The translations under genes and the position numbers were made by a program. A stretch of 64,000 nucleotides of DNA from Rhododendron vialii (lineage: Eukaryota > Streptophyta > Magnoliopsida > Ericales > Ericaceae), in the NCBI RefSeq assembly GCF_030253575.1, contig NC_080569.1, forward strand, positions 2,252,001 through 2,316,000, read 5' to 3'. The notes below the pieces were generated by a model, which was given only the letters and a program-made list of their open reading frames with translations, did no database searches and was not told where the DNA came from. Below, piece after piece: positions 63,924-64,000 of the stretch (within the stretch, counting starts at the first letter, position 1; each line of letters opens with the position of its first letter).

Positions 63924-64000
63924 GTAACGTTTCGTGGTTTTCAGTTCTTGATATTGAATCGGGGTTTTTATTAGATTCTTGGGTGGCAGAGGCGTGATTT

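Overview
This is a nuclear window from a flowering plant, almost certainly a eudicot. The evidence is many-exon genes with GT-AG introns, plant-specific families (GATL, BPM, SP1, ALKBH10B), long CT/GA tracts next to start codons, telo-box motifs, and abundant small DNA transposons and tRNA-derived SINEs. The genus cannot be read from the sequence. There is no bacterial operon, CRISPR array, rRNA gene or complete tRNA gene, and I saw no LTR-retroelement coding sequence.

Layout: RRP4 exosome subunit (minus, 2.2-5.1 kb); a transposon-rich block (5.3-11.1 kb) with nested elements and a large inverted repeat; a GATL glycosyltransferase (plus, 11.6-13.4); a SINE and a foldback element; a BSD-domain gene (plus, 15.4-16.8); ALKBH10B RNA demethylase (minus, 18.8-25.0); a gene-poor 10.6 kb stretch with a retroposed element and several MITEs; a small disordered protein with a repeated motif (minus, 35.7-36.2); an SP1-type RING E3 ligase (minus, 37.3-43.2); a GDSL esterase (minus, 44.4-48.4); a hAT element (48.8-49.3); mitochondrial EF-Tu (plus, 50.0-55.1); an uncharacterised two-pass membrane protein (minus, 56.9-62.1); and the first exon of a MATH-BTB (BPM) gene running off the right edge.

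I rebuilt the multi-exon genes by following splice sites and reading phase. RRP4 (329 aa), GATL (354 aa), ALKBH10B (545 aa), GDSL (381 aa), mtEF-Tu (450 aa) and the membrane protein (429 aa) all close without a break. SP1 has an anomaly: one exon carries an apparent 1-base loss relative to the family, and a consensus donor just upstream restores the frame at the cost of 13 family residues.

The genes are ordinary housekeeping or regulatory loci (RNA decay and modification, organelle protein turnover and translation, cell-wall synthesis) and do not form a functional cluster. From memory, neighbouring Arabidopsis loci match two groups here (RRP4 with BSD; ALKBH10B with mtEF-Tu and the membrane protein), which suggests an ancestral gene order. 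I found no convincing new biological system. The most notable items are the nested elements with intact target-site duplications, the 7.2-10.1 kb repeat complex, the SP1 splice/frame anomaly, and the duplicated motif in the 36 kb protein.
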